A stretch of 64,000 nt of DNA from Lichina pygmaea (lineage: Eukaryota; Ascomycota; Lichinomycetes; Lichinales; Lichinaceae): positions 2,108,001 through 2,172,000 of the forward strand of contig OY730173.1 in assembly GCA_963422465.1 (NCBI GenBank), given 5' to 3'. Shown here in pieces: positions 45,477 through 56,563 of the stretch; within the stretch, counting starts at the first letter, position 1, and the number at the start of each line of letters is the position of its first letter. The translations under genes and the position numbers were made by a program. Under the pieces are notes generated by a model. That model had not been told where the DNA came from, searched no databases, and was given only the letters and a program-made list of their open reading frames with translations.

Positions 45477-48400
45477 TCACACCAACGCCATCTTGATCTT
45501 CCTCTTGCCCGTCGTCTCGTCCTTCTCGTCGCGGATGGTGACGAGGACTTTGCCAAAGATCTCGAGCTTCCTTGACGTCTTTTCGTTGCTGACGGTCTGT
45601 CTGCGTCCTCCCGAACCTCCTGCTCCTCCTCCTGCTGCTGCTCCTGCTGCTGCTCCTGCTGCTACTCCTCCTCCTCCTCCGATGGAGACATCCAGCGTAT
45701 ACTCGTCCGGGTCAAAGACCGTTTCGGCCTTTCCTCTGGCGATGCCCCCGTTTCGTGTATCTTCGGACGGGCCTCTGTCCATCGATGCGACGATCGAGCG
45801 TTCAATGTCCTCGACCCGAATCGCCGATTCGATCCCGAAGCGCGGCACGTACACGACGACGCCGTTGGAGAAGACTCGGATGACAAAGCCCTCGAACCGT
45901 TCGTCCTGTGCCTTGCCGTCGGTGTTGGCCCGTCGGCTCTTGAGCGCCTGGCCGACGTAGTACTCGATGCTGGCGCGCCCCGCGAGCTGAGCGTTGCGAT
46001 GCCGCCGGTTGAGGTTCCCGCACACGGCCTCGAGAGCCGACACCGACGACGATGCCGCCTGCCGTTGCTCCGACAGCGCCGCGGCCAGCTGTCGATGCAC
46101 GACAAGGTCGGCGTACCGCCGGATCGGCGACGTGAAGTGCGTGTAGATCTCCGTCGCGAGGCCGTAGTGCCGGAACTCGGCCTCTCGATGCGAGCCGGCG
46201 CAGAAGTACTCGGCCGACGTCATGCAGCGCGTCGCGAGGATGCGGACGAGCGTGTTGAAGAACGGTTCCGACGGCTCGACGCACCGATCGAGCGATTCCG
46301 CCAGCGCTTTCGAGCTTGACGCATCCAGCCCCATGCCCCTTCGCACCCTCAGCTGCGCCGCGAGATCGTCGAAGCTCGTGCTCGGCGGCGTCGGATGTCG
46401 TCGGAGCAGGGCCGTCTGCGGGAACTGCCGGTGCACGCGCCGCGCGACGCTGATGTTCGCCAGCAGCATGAACTCTTCGACCAACGAGTTCGTGTCCAGC
46501 ATCTTCTTCGTCTCGACGTCGACCGGGTCCGACGTCTCGGACTCGGTCTGGATCCGCACCTCGGGACTCGCGAGGTTCAGGGCACCTGCGTCCATGCGTC
46601 GCTGCCGGAGCTTCTTCGACAGCGCCAGCAGGAGCCGCATGCCCCGGGTGAGCTCGTCCTGCCGCGAGCCATCGTCGATCCGCCGCTGCGCGAGCTCGTA
46701 GCTGAACGCCTCGCGCGACCGGATCACGGACTTGCTGAACGCGACGCTCGCGACATGCGCCTCCGTCGTCATCTCCCAGATGGCCGAGAAGGCGTAGCGC
46801 TCGACGTAGGGCTTCAGCGAACACAGATCCGTGCCGAGGAGCGACGGCAGCATGTCGATGCGCTTGTCGACCAGGTACACCGTCGTCCCCCGACCGCTGG
46901 CCTCGGCGTCCATGGCGTTGTCTGGCCTCACAAAGTGCGAGACGTCGGCGATGTGCACGCCCACCTCGATGTTGCCGTTGGGCAGCGGGCGCGCATGCAG
47001 GGCATCGTCAATGTCTTGACATCCGGGCGGGTCGATGCTGCAGACGAGCAGGTCCCTCAGGTCACGGCGTCCGGCCCACGCCGGATCGGTCGTCGCCGCC
47101 GGGACTCTCCAGCCATGGCCTTCCGGCGGCAAGCACTCCAACACCGCGACCGGAAACGGTCGATATTGAACGTCGTACTCCAAGAGCAACGCCTCCGTCT
47201 CGGCCACCTTGGATTCCACCTCTCCGAGCGACCTCACGAAGTGGCCGACGGGATAGCGGGACTCCCTGTCCCAGGAATCGATGGTGACGAGCAGCCGCTT
47301 TCCGAGCAACTCTCCGGCCTGTCGCGTCCGGAGCCGGATCTTGGGTATGCGCTTGTCCATCGGGAGCAGAAAGACCGTCTGCTGCCTGCGACTTTGCTTG
47401 GCCGCGTCGCCGACCGAGCCAGGGTCAAGATGGCCCACGTACTGCCGCCAGTTCCTCTTCGTGACGCCTACCACTCGCGCCGTCGGCTGCGAACATCCTT
47501 CTCGGCTCTGGCCGTGCGCTCTCTTGACCTCTTCTTGGAGCTGCCGCCCCTCCTTCTCGGTGAAGACGGCCTCGACCTCCTCGGTCTCGGCGTTGTCGTC
47601 TCGATTCACCGTCTCCTCGTCGATCATCTTCGTTGACGGTGCTTTCCACTGATCCTTAGGGAGCACCTCCACCACCACGACATCTCCCTGTATCGCCCGA
47701 TTGATGTTCTCGCGGCCGAGGATCAACAACGGACGCTCGAAGGCTGGTACCGTAGCGGAGCCCTCCAGAAAGTTGTACGGGGACACGTTGAAGGATCCTC
47801 GATGCAGTGTTCCCGCGTTGATGCCGGTCATCAGCTTGGACGTCGAATGGTAGTCGGGATAGATTGCACCCGCGGCAGCGGTTTTCTCCGGGGGCTTCGA
47901 ACCGGTGGAACCGATCATGTCCAACAGTCTATCCGCATCATCGAGCTGAGACACGTACTTCTCCACTGTCCACTTGTTTAGTCTGAAGGCCGACGGTGAA
48001 ATGGAGACCAGAGCACTCACACGAGGCAGCTTCCAAGCCACTCGCCCTAGCCTTGTCCAGGTTATCTCTGTCGTCGCTGAGCATGACGATTGACGGGGTC
48101 TTCTCCGTGCGTGCGCCTTTCCGCCCCCTCTGGGCCAGGTGCTCGCCGTACCATCGAACGGCCTTGCGCACGGCCCTGTCATTGCGATCGTTGATGGACT
48201 CGCCCGGCTCCCGGGACACGTACGTCTCGAGGCGGAACTCGTTGAAGAAGACGTAGTAACGTTTGTCGTCAATGCGGGTCATGGCCATGAGGCGGTTGTA
48301 CAGCGGCAACGACCGATGGCGCACCTCCTCGAGGACGGTCTGCAGGACGATGACATCGTAGAAGGCCGTAGGCTGCTCGAAGAGATCCAGGCCGTTGAGG

Positions 48401-48757
48401 AGAGCGTTGGTGTCTGGCACCAGATAGTGGCCGTTTGGGTAGCTTCGGGTGGTGGCCGGCCGATCCGAAAGCACGAACGGCAGCACTGCAGTCTTCGAAT
48501 CAGCCACGTTGCTCCTAGGACACATGAACCCAAGGGGAATCGTCCAGGGGCGAGATCTGACCTACGCCATCGGTATCCGTGGGTACGTGCGCCTGACACC
48601 TGGTGCACAAGCGCGACGAGCACGGTATATCCTGCCGGAGGTACACCTCGCGAACGATCTTCTGGACCTTGCCATTCTTTCCCGAGCGTACGAACACCTT
48701 GCTGGATATGTTCGGAGCTTGCAGGTCGGCTGCGTGAGACCGCTTGAGGCTTGACAT
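45477..48757 (-). CDS. DIS3: Exosome catalytic ribonuclease Dis3 / Rrp44
   Basis: Processive 3'-5' exonuclease and PIN endonuclease of the RNA exosome in nucleus and cytoplasm. Exons on the minus strand: 48757-48566, 48492-48021 and 47965-45477, about 1050 residues. The N-terminus gives KVFVRSGKNGKVQKIVREVY, LRQDIPCSSRLCTRC, the PIN start GHYLVPDTNALLNGLDLFEQ and YYVFFNEFRLETYV. The cold-shock region contains HRGSFNVSPYNFLEGSATVP. The RNB motif CSIDPPGCQDIDDALH keeps the metal-binding aspartates. EFMLLANISVARRVHRQFP and YTHFTSPIRRYADLVVHRQL follow. An S1-like C-terminus carries an unusual Gly/Ala-rich insert (GGGGGVAAGAAAG). Intron 2 (55 nt, GTGAGT) is certain. Intron 1 has two possible acceptors: 48515 (TCCTAG) needs the phase-2 donor AG|GTGTCA, while 48493 (TCGAAG) fits the strong GTAGGT donor used here. 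Confidence 0.93.
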
Positions 48758-50495
48758 TTTTCTGTGCTAGGGGGAAGTTGACGTCAGAACAGGCTGGCTA
48801 GCTTTAGAGCTTCACACACCTTGGTGATCAGGTCACGTGGTGTTTGCAACGCCAACTACAGTAATGTGAGTGACGGAATATTTCCAGCAACGTGGCTTAC
48901 CTCGGACTCCTGTACAAAGTATTGAATGTATAATTACTTCCTCTTCTGCTTAGCATCAGTTGTGCGAGATCGACCTACAGACCCAGCCAGTGATTCTTGT
49001 ATGTATCGACCTGTATGGAGGCGCTTTGGTACATGTTTACTTCAACCAAACCTCTGATGTGAATCCTTTCGGCCTCCTTGCTTAGATTTGATATAATGTG
49101 GGTAGATTGAACGCGAGGAACAAGTTCAAGTGCGTCATAATCCAGTTCAAACCATTTAGTCACGATACCAGAACAGTGACTACTAACAGTGATCGACAGC
49201 AAAGACACGTAGCATGACTATAAAGTAAATGTCATGAGCAAACCCCATCACAGTCATGCAGAGAAACAGAAGCCAGCTCTTTTCAGCTTCAGCCCAGATC
49301 TTAGGATCATGACTCAGAGAAGCTCAGCTCTACACCGCTGACGAGAGAAACAAAGAAGTACTTGTGTACATATCAACAGCCCAGCTTGTCGCTTTCCAGA
49401 CATGGGTAAAGAATCAGGCTGTAGCCGGGATGCGACTAGTGAGAACGAAAAACCCAGCTCTGGGGGTTTCACCTTGTCGATGGTGTATTGCCAAGTGGTA
49501 GCCTGTTGGAATATCCCACAGGACAGAACGCTGAAGCACGGAGGTGAATGGTGTGGTGCGGATTTGGCAGGCACAAGGCTATTATTAGCTCAATGACCCC
49601 TCTCTCTCTCGAAAAGGCCCAGGCAATGATCAGATGCCGGCAGTGATCAATAAAGCACATGGTACTGCATGGGCGAAGCGGAACTCCAGCGTCAACGGTG
49701 CCACACTCTGCTCTGTTTGTTGGGAAAAGTACGGAGTACACGTACATACGTATGTATCATGAGACTCCCACATGGCCTCGCCCCCTCTTCGTCCCCAACG
49801 GCTGCGTGCCAAACTGCTGTTGTGGCAAGGCAGATCTCGTTGCTGCTTCCGATCTCTGCGGAGCAGTCTGCAGCGGTGCCTGATTCGGCCGACGACTTGT
49901 AGAACAATCGGCCACGAAAGACAAAGCGTTGTTAGAGGATCGCGCTCTAGGCTTCAAGCTGGATGGCCCCGCACGTCTGCCACCTGGGAGTCGTGGACTG
50001 AGTTGGCATCTTGGCCACATGGACATGGGCGAGCGTTGACCCGGCATCGCGCCCCGGATCGGATGATCAGCAGAGCCACGATAGCGCGCCTCGTAGTCGG
50101 CACCCGGGACACGCCGTGCCCCGTCGCATTCCTAACGTGGCCCATGGCTGCACTGTATAGCTCCGCATCGGATGTGATGACCGTCTCGTCCGGTATGCAG
50201 TCGAGGCCGGGAGGCAACAGGCAGCTACTGTATCCCCCTCGTACGTTATCTCTTGCCAAGGGTCCGGGCTTGCAGGATGCCATCAGCTGTGATGTTCGAC
50301 TTTTAGAATGGATCCGGCCATGTCATGCTGGCGTGGCTGGTTAGCTCGCGCGCCCGTGCCACCTTAGCGTGTTTTGAGTCATGGAATCCCGTCCGATGTG
50401 GCAGCTGAGATGTAAGTTAAGGCTTCTCTCTGCGCGTCGCCACAGGGAATTATCCGCCTTGGCCCTCAGCCGCACTTTCGTTGGCTCCCACCCCC

Positions 50496-50529
<34 letters not shown>

Positions 50530-51188
50530 TTCTTCCCCAAGGGCCCTACTCTGGTGTGTCTGGCTGTCATGCTGGGGTCGCCACATCTTGGGCCATCTCG
50601 TGAATGGCCCGTCGTCGATCGCCATGACCCGGGCCGCTCCCCTCACTAGAAAAGTAGTATCTGCAAGTCATTTGCCGTCGATTGCCATCCAGGCCCCGCA
50701 GAGCGGCCCCGGGAGAGGGACTGACTGGCCGTACACCTGAAGATGTACGGCGACGACGCTCCACGAGTGGGCTGGAAGATGACGAGGCCCGGGCAGTGTC
50801 CGGACACATCCGTCGGCGCGTCTCGGTCCTGTGGATCGGTTGCGGCCCAGGCGTTGACTTTATGAAACAGCTAATGCGCCTCGACGACTCGTTCAGCACC
50901 AGAAACAACGCAACCGATACGTATGCCTCCGCGCCGCCTCTCTCGAGGCGAGAAAAGGGAGAAGATCGACTAGCGTCGCGTTTGGGCCCGCGTCGGCGAC
51001 ATGGTCATCCGCACGCTGAGGACAAAACGCCAGCGAGTGGAGGCGTACTCGTACGGTACAATACCGTACAAAGGATGGTGGCGGCCGATCAGTGTGGTGT
51101 CGCGACGACCAAGTCTTTGCCATGAGCTGGTGTAATGCTTCCAGGTGAGTTTCGAGATGCTGTTCTGTAGCGTAGGACGAAAGAATGT
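48758..51188. other. Gene-free intergenic region left of the assembly gap
   Basis: Includes the DIS3 promoter at its left. A C33 run occupies 50497-50529. Frames up to about 190 codons on both strands show no domains. AT content is higher at 48800-49400. Confidence 0.55.
50497..50529. repeat. Poly-C tract (33 C)
   Basis: The longest homopolymer in the window. Confidence 0.9.
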
Positions 51189-51388
51189 NNNNNNNNNNNN
51201 NNNNNNNNNNNNNNNNNNNNNNNNNNNNNNNNNNNNNNNNNNNNNNNNNNNNNNNNNNNNNNNNNNNNNNNNNNNNNNNNNNNNNNNNNNNNNNNNNNNN
51301 NNNNNNNNNNNNNNNNNNNNNNNNNNNNNNNNNNNNNNNNNNNNNNNNNNNNNNNNNNNNNNNNNNNNNNNNNNNNNNNNNNNNNNNN
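51189..51388. other. Assembly gap (200 N)
   Basis: Unknown bases. The round length of 200 suggests a scaffolding placeholder rather than a measured gap. Confidence 0.99.
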
Positions 51389-51754
51389 TGCCCACTACTA
51401 CGGGGCAACGTTCTAAACTCAAGACCAATCCTGACGAGGGCGCAAGACCTCCTCTGGTTCGATCCCGAGAAAGCGGGCGTCATGGGACTCCCTTGATCCC
51501 TGTTCAACCGGCCGCGTCGATGCCGTAGTACAGTATGCCGTCCTGCGTTCGGTCAGGGATGTTCCCAGCAGCACCGGCAAGCGATCCGCCTCCAGAACTG
51601 GCCCTTCGCCCAAAGCTGGAAGGCGCCGCCTCGTCCGGGCATCCCTTTCAGAGGGAGCTGTCCTCTCGGCAAAGCGGCCGCCTCTAGGAGTCCCCCGTTG
51701 CTTTCGTCTTGACTCGGTCATGTAGCCATGGGTATGATGGGGCAGCACCCAACG

Positions 51755-51820
51755 ACACGACATGACATGACACGACATCTCATGACACGAAATCTCGTGA
51801 CACGACATGACATGACATGC
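51755..51820. repeat. ACGACATGACATG-type minisatellite
   Basis: Units built from CACGACATGA and CATGACATGA recur six or seven times with single-base changes. Confidence 0.7.
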
Positions 51821-54800
51821 CTGCGGAGGCGAGGTCGTCCGGCTCAATCGGGCCGGCCGTCTGGGACCGAGCCGTCAAGCATATCTAGCTGGGCTCTTCT
51901 TCATTTATCCGCGGTCAGCCAATACGTAACTTACGTATGTACCCGTACATACGTACCGCATTCAAAAGGAGAGAGTTGGACTGCAGGCACCGTGCTGGGT
52001 CGTCGCCGTGCCATGCTGGCTGCTGCTTCTGCTGCTGCTGCTGCTGCGAAGAATGCCAATGGCCTGTATCCTGGATCGAGATTGGCAGCAGCGTACAGTA
52101 CGTACATGGGAGGGTCAAGTGAGATCGTGCTGTGCTGCCACGGCCTACAGAGGCGTGCGTTCATGCACCAGGCCTTCGTCATCAAAAGACCAGCAGGCGA
52201 GGGATTCCACGACTCGACCAGGATTAGCTGAGAGTGCAGCATCGTCAGATGAGATTCGGATGCGCCGTCGGGTCGTGTGAGACAATCCTTTGCCGGCATT
52301 AACCCTAACCAATCTGTTGCAGGAGCCGGCTTTAGACGAGGTCGTGAAAGAGATTAGATGGTCGACGATACCCAGCGACGGGGCTTCACCTGCTCACGAT
52401 AGCATCAGTTCCAAACCATCTTGAATCTTATACGGGTGAGGCGGTAGTCATCAGACTTGGATGGCGCTTCGTCCCACAGCAATTCATGACGTCCAGTACT
52501 TGAGGCGGTCCCGTGAGAAACGACATGGCATAAGTTGAGCAAGACGGCCTCCGACCCTGGCTTAGCGTGCCTAGCCTGGGCGGCGAAGCCTAATCCATCT
52601 GGCCAAGCTAGCGTGCCTGCAGTCGGTGCCTCGTACATGCGTACAGTACGTTTCCAAGCGGGCTTACTGTGTTCCGTACTTCCAACCTGGGCCTGTGCCC
52701 CAAAGTGCTACTGTACAAGCACGCCTAGTCCTAGGGGTCCTGCAGGACCGCTGACGCTAAGCAAGCGAGGACGGCAGTAAGTTAGTACCGGTTAGCTAAA
52801 GGGGCACGACAGGGAATCCTTCTGTAGCCTGGCACGCCTGGGCGGGCTGACGGGACTCCATGTCACATGGCCAAGACTGGCTCGACCTGGACGGTCGGGT
52901 CAGCTCTCAGAGTGCGTTTTCCACCTGTGTCCCTGTGTACGTACGTGCTGTCGTATCCGTAGAAGAAGAAGAAGAAGAAGAAGAAGAAGAAGAAGGAGGT
53001 AGTAGCCGGTGGCTACTATCAGCAGTCAGCAGGAGCTGTCAGTCGGGACGAGCTCTGAGATGAGCCTTTCCCGATCGACGTTGACGTGGGCCACTTGCAG
53101 CATGAGGCTGATGGCGAGCTGCGGCCAGCTGTTGCTCGTAGACCGGCACCGATCTACTGCGTTGCTATTACCGGCGGTCTGGAAGGCTGCGCGCGAGACC
53201 TATCTGCTCCTTCGACCTGCGGTCTCTGCGCTTGATCTCGGCGGTGCTGCTCTACGTACATGCGTAGTTTGCATTCTTCCAGTAGGCAATGGCAAAGCCG
53301 GCCTCGTCGTCCCGCGTCTTCTTTCGAGCACTGCACGTCCCGCCAATGCGGTCTAGCCAGACGCCCGTGCTGTCGGCGAGGGGAGAGCTGGTTGCACCGA
53401 GAGAGTTGGCCGTGCCCTTTCTCGTCCGCGTTCTCCCTGGCGCCGTTGTTTTCCTTTTTTTTTTCTTGCTCGAGCTTGCGTTCCCGAGCGCAGCTCCTCT
53501 GATCCTCTCGCGCTCCCGAGAGGGAGCGGGCCAGCTCTAAAAAAAGCAGACGGTCGCCGTGATCGTCGGTCGGTCCCGTCGATCCTGGCCGTGACAGAAC
53601 GTCGCAGCAGACGTTTCCCCTCGTCGGGACATAGGACGCCCGAGAGAGTTGACTAGCGGGCCTACTAAAAGAATCAGATCCCTACTTCCTGCCTGATCCT
53701 GCCTTGGTTGGCCGCCTGGCATCCAGAAACCGTGGCAGCAGCAGCGCGGTACGAGGCCCTGCCAGCATCGGCCGTCTTCAGACGCCGGCATCACAGTGCC
53801 TGTCCACGGATCCAGATGGTGGCGTGAGAAGGGGCGATCGACGCTCGCCATCAGCAGACGGATGGAAGACGTCGAGAAGTCTGATATATGAGGACGTCGC
53901 AACGGCGCACGACCACCCCTCCTTGCAACCCTAGCGGGGGCCCCCCACCACCATCTCCTCGTCATCGTGCTCGTGCTTGTCCTCGTTCTCCTACTCCTAC
54001 TCCTCCAACATCTCTCCACCACCACTACCACCACCACCACTACCACCACCACCACCATCACCACCACCAGCCATCGAGGCTCACGTCAACCGGCGCCACT
54101 GCGGCTCGGATCCATACGGCCGTCCCTAGCGCTGGCGCGAACGCCACGGCTCTCCCTCCGGGTCTCTTGCGAGCTGCCCAGCAGAGCCGCATCAGATGAC
54201 GTGGGGTGCGGTTTCTTGATCACGTGACGACCAACACGTGCCACACATCTCGGACCGCTGTGCCTCACCGAAGCGAAGCCTGAGTCACCTTCTGTATCGG
54301 TACGTCCGTATTGTCCAAGATCTGACCAGCCTTCCCTCTCGGCGGGATACGCTTATGCGTGCTGCCTACCCGACTTTCGACCGGGGATCTCACTCGCCGT
54401 CATCATTCATTTCGGTCCTCGGCCCAGACTGCCCGAGCTACGGTCCAGACTGGCAGATCGCCTGGACGTCTCCGTCGCCGCCGTCATCTCCATCCAGCTC
54501 GATCGAGGCGGCCCAGCCGGAGGGCTGACGGATGATCGGGCGACGGCTCGAGCGAAAGAGGTTCGTCGGCGGAAAAGCCGGTTTCCGCCGTGCGGCTGAT
54601 CCATGTGAGCCTGCGCTCTTCTCGCTCTCCCTCGTCCTTCTCTCTCCCTCTCCAGGCCGTTCCGTCGACCACGTTATGCGCTCGTACCGTCCCGCTCGCT
54701 TCTCTCTTCTCCTTTCGTCGTCACCGTCTTCATCCAGCCAAGTCTGACTGGGCCAGCCGGAACGAGCCTTCCCGGCCGAGCCAACCAGATGTCGAGCCTC

Positions 54801-56083
54801 GACCTCCGTCGATACGCGTGATCCAAGGCGCCGATACGCCGTCCGGACCATCATCTCTCGCGACCTCATCGCACCGCTCCGAGAGCCGCGCCCGGGCCTG
54901 GCCGACCGCTACGACCGCGAGCGAGGACTCGGATTCATTCGGCACCGTCCAGCACGAGTCGCGCCACGGAACAGCCGTCTTTTAACTTGCCGAGGAAGCC
55001 TCTCGGGGCACGGGGTCCAGCTGGGCTCGGACGCCCCTAGAGCCCGGGGGCCTAGAGCCTGGAGCGCCTTGACGAGCGAAACAGCCGAACGAGGACGCTG
55101 TACCACGTCACCGTCATCATCTTCGACGGCGCGACGAGCTAGTCATCCGACGACGACCCGCCGCAGGAGCGCCCATCTCGCGAGACGCCTCCTCGGTAGG
55201 GAGCAGCAGCGCGTCCGGCCGCAGCAGACACAAGTCGCTCGTTTCTTCTTCCGCGCACCAAGGCCCAGCTCGACCCCAGCCAGTTGGACGCTGGGATCCG
55301 CCTTCCCCCCCCACCCACATACCCCCATCCCCCACACCGGGCCCGACCCCAGTCGGCGCGACCAGAAAAACTGGCCGGGGGCTCGTCTCGCTCTTACTCT
55401 CGCTCTTACCCGTGCGACCTGCAAAAGCAGATATACCTGCTGCCTCATGCTCCAACTGGTCAGTCGATGCAAGGTTCGGTCGCAGCCCGCTGCAAGAACT
55501 TGGCCGACCACACGCGCTCACTGACACACTCTTACCCCCCCCCCCCCCCCCCCCCCCCCGGGCCCCGACCGACGTACATACGCGCGCCCCGACACAGCTC
55601 CAACCGACCCTGGTCGAATTGCGCTGCGAACGGGATCTGCAGATTAACCTCATGACAGGCTCGTCTATCGTGCACTAGACGGCCGTCTCGAGCGAGGACC
55701 CCGACGGCCGGAGGCGGCGGCAGTCGTCGTCGTCGTCGTCGTCGTCGTCGTCTCTCTCTTTCTCTCTCTCCCTGTCTCCGTCTCTCGCGCGCTCTCTCAA
55801 GCGCTGACCCGTCATCAGAGTCGCGAGCGTCATCACGACCACACCTGATCGCTTCGCGCGTCAACGCCTGCCGTTCATCTTTTATCCCCCTCCCCCCTCC
55901 TCTCGTTCCTCCTCTTCCTCCTCTCCCTCCACACCTGCTCGCGCCATCCACACCTTGGGCCGGACCGCCCAGCGTTTTACCACTCTAGATCGTCGAATTT
56001 TGTTTTTATCCTCGCCCCGAGGCGCTCGAGCCAACGAGCGCTCTCCCCCGTCGACCGACCGAGAAAGCTCCGGCCCACACACC

Positions 56084-56085
<2 letters not shown>

Positions 56086-56146
<61 letters not shown>

Positions 56147-56161
56147 GCACACACACACACG
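56086..56161. repeat. AC microsatellite
   Basis: About 38 AC units with two GCAC interruptions near the right end, some 400 bp upstream of the RSC7 start. Confidence 0.95.
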
Positions 56162-56563
56162 CTTTTGCCATTTCGAGCTTCTCTTTCTCTCTCGCCCTCG
56201 CTATTTTTCCATCTCTACCACCCGCCCGACGCTGTCCGTCCACCCAATCGCCGTCTCGGTGGCCCTGCAGCCCTCCGCCTTCACGGGCCCGCGGATCGGC
56301 TACCTGTCTCTATCGTTCGCGCGCGAACCGGCGGGCTCGCGCTGACTTCCCGAGTGCCCCGGCTCGAGATCGCACCCGCTGACTGGTCCAGCTTTCCTCT
56401 TCCCCCCCCCCCCCCCCCCCTCCCCCCCCTCCCCTTCGCCTTCTCCGCCCACCCCCGCGCCGCTGACGATATCGTCCCCCCCCGACGCGCGACGATCACG
56501 GACAAAGGCACCGCGACGCGCTTCTGACGGCCTTCGTCCTCCTCGGTCGGAGGCCCCAGGGGC

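Larger units (their letters stand above)
51389..56563. other. Long intergenic region upstream of RSC7
   Basis: No recognised gene. It contains a degenerate ACGACATGACATG minisatellite (51755-51820), a GAA run (52962-52995), a CAC-rich stretch (54018-54068), a C25 run (55535-55559), a CGT run (55720-55752), an AC microsatellite (56086-56161) and a C19 run (56402-56420). The last about 1 kb is C/T-rich, as fungal 5' leaders often are, and probably belongs to the RSC7 promoter and leader. Confidence 0.55.

Noticed and set aside
45802-47649. Long Arg-rich frames within DIS3 on both strands
   Set aside because: Compositional shadows of the RNB-domain exon.
52300-52312. Telomere-like TTAACCCTAACC
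   Set aside because: Barely two units. Too short to be an interstitial telomeric array.
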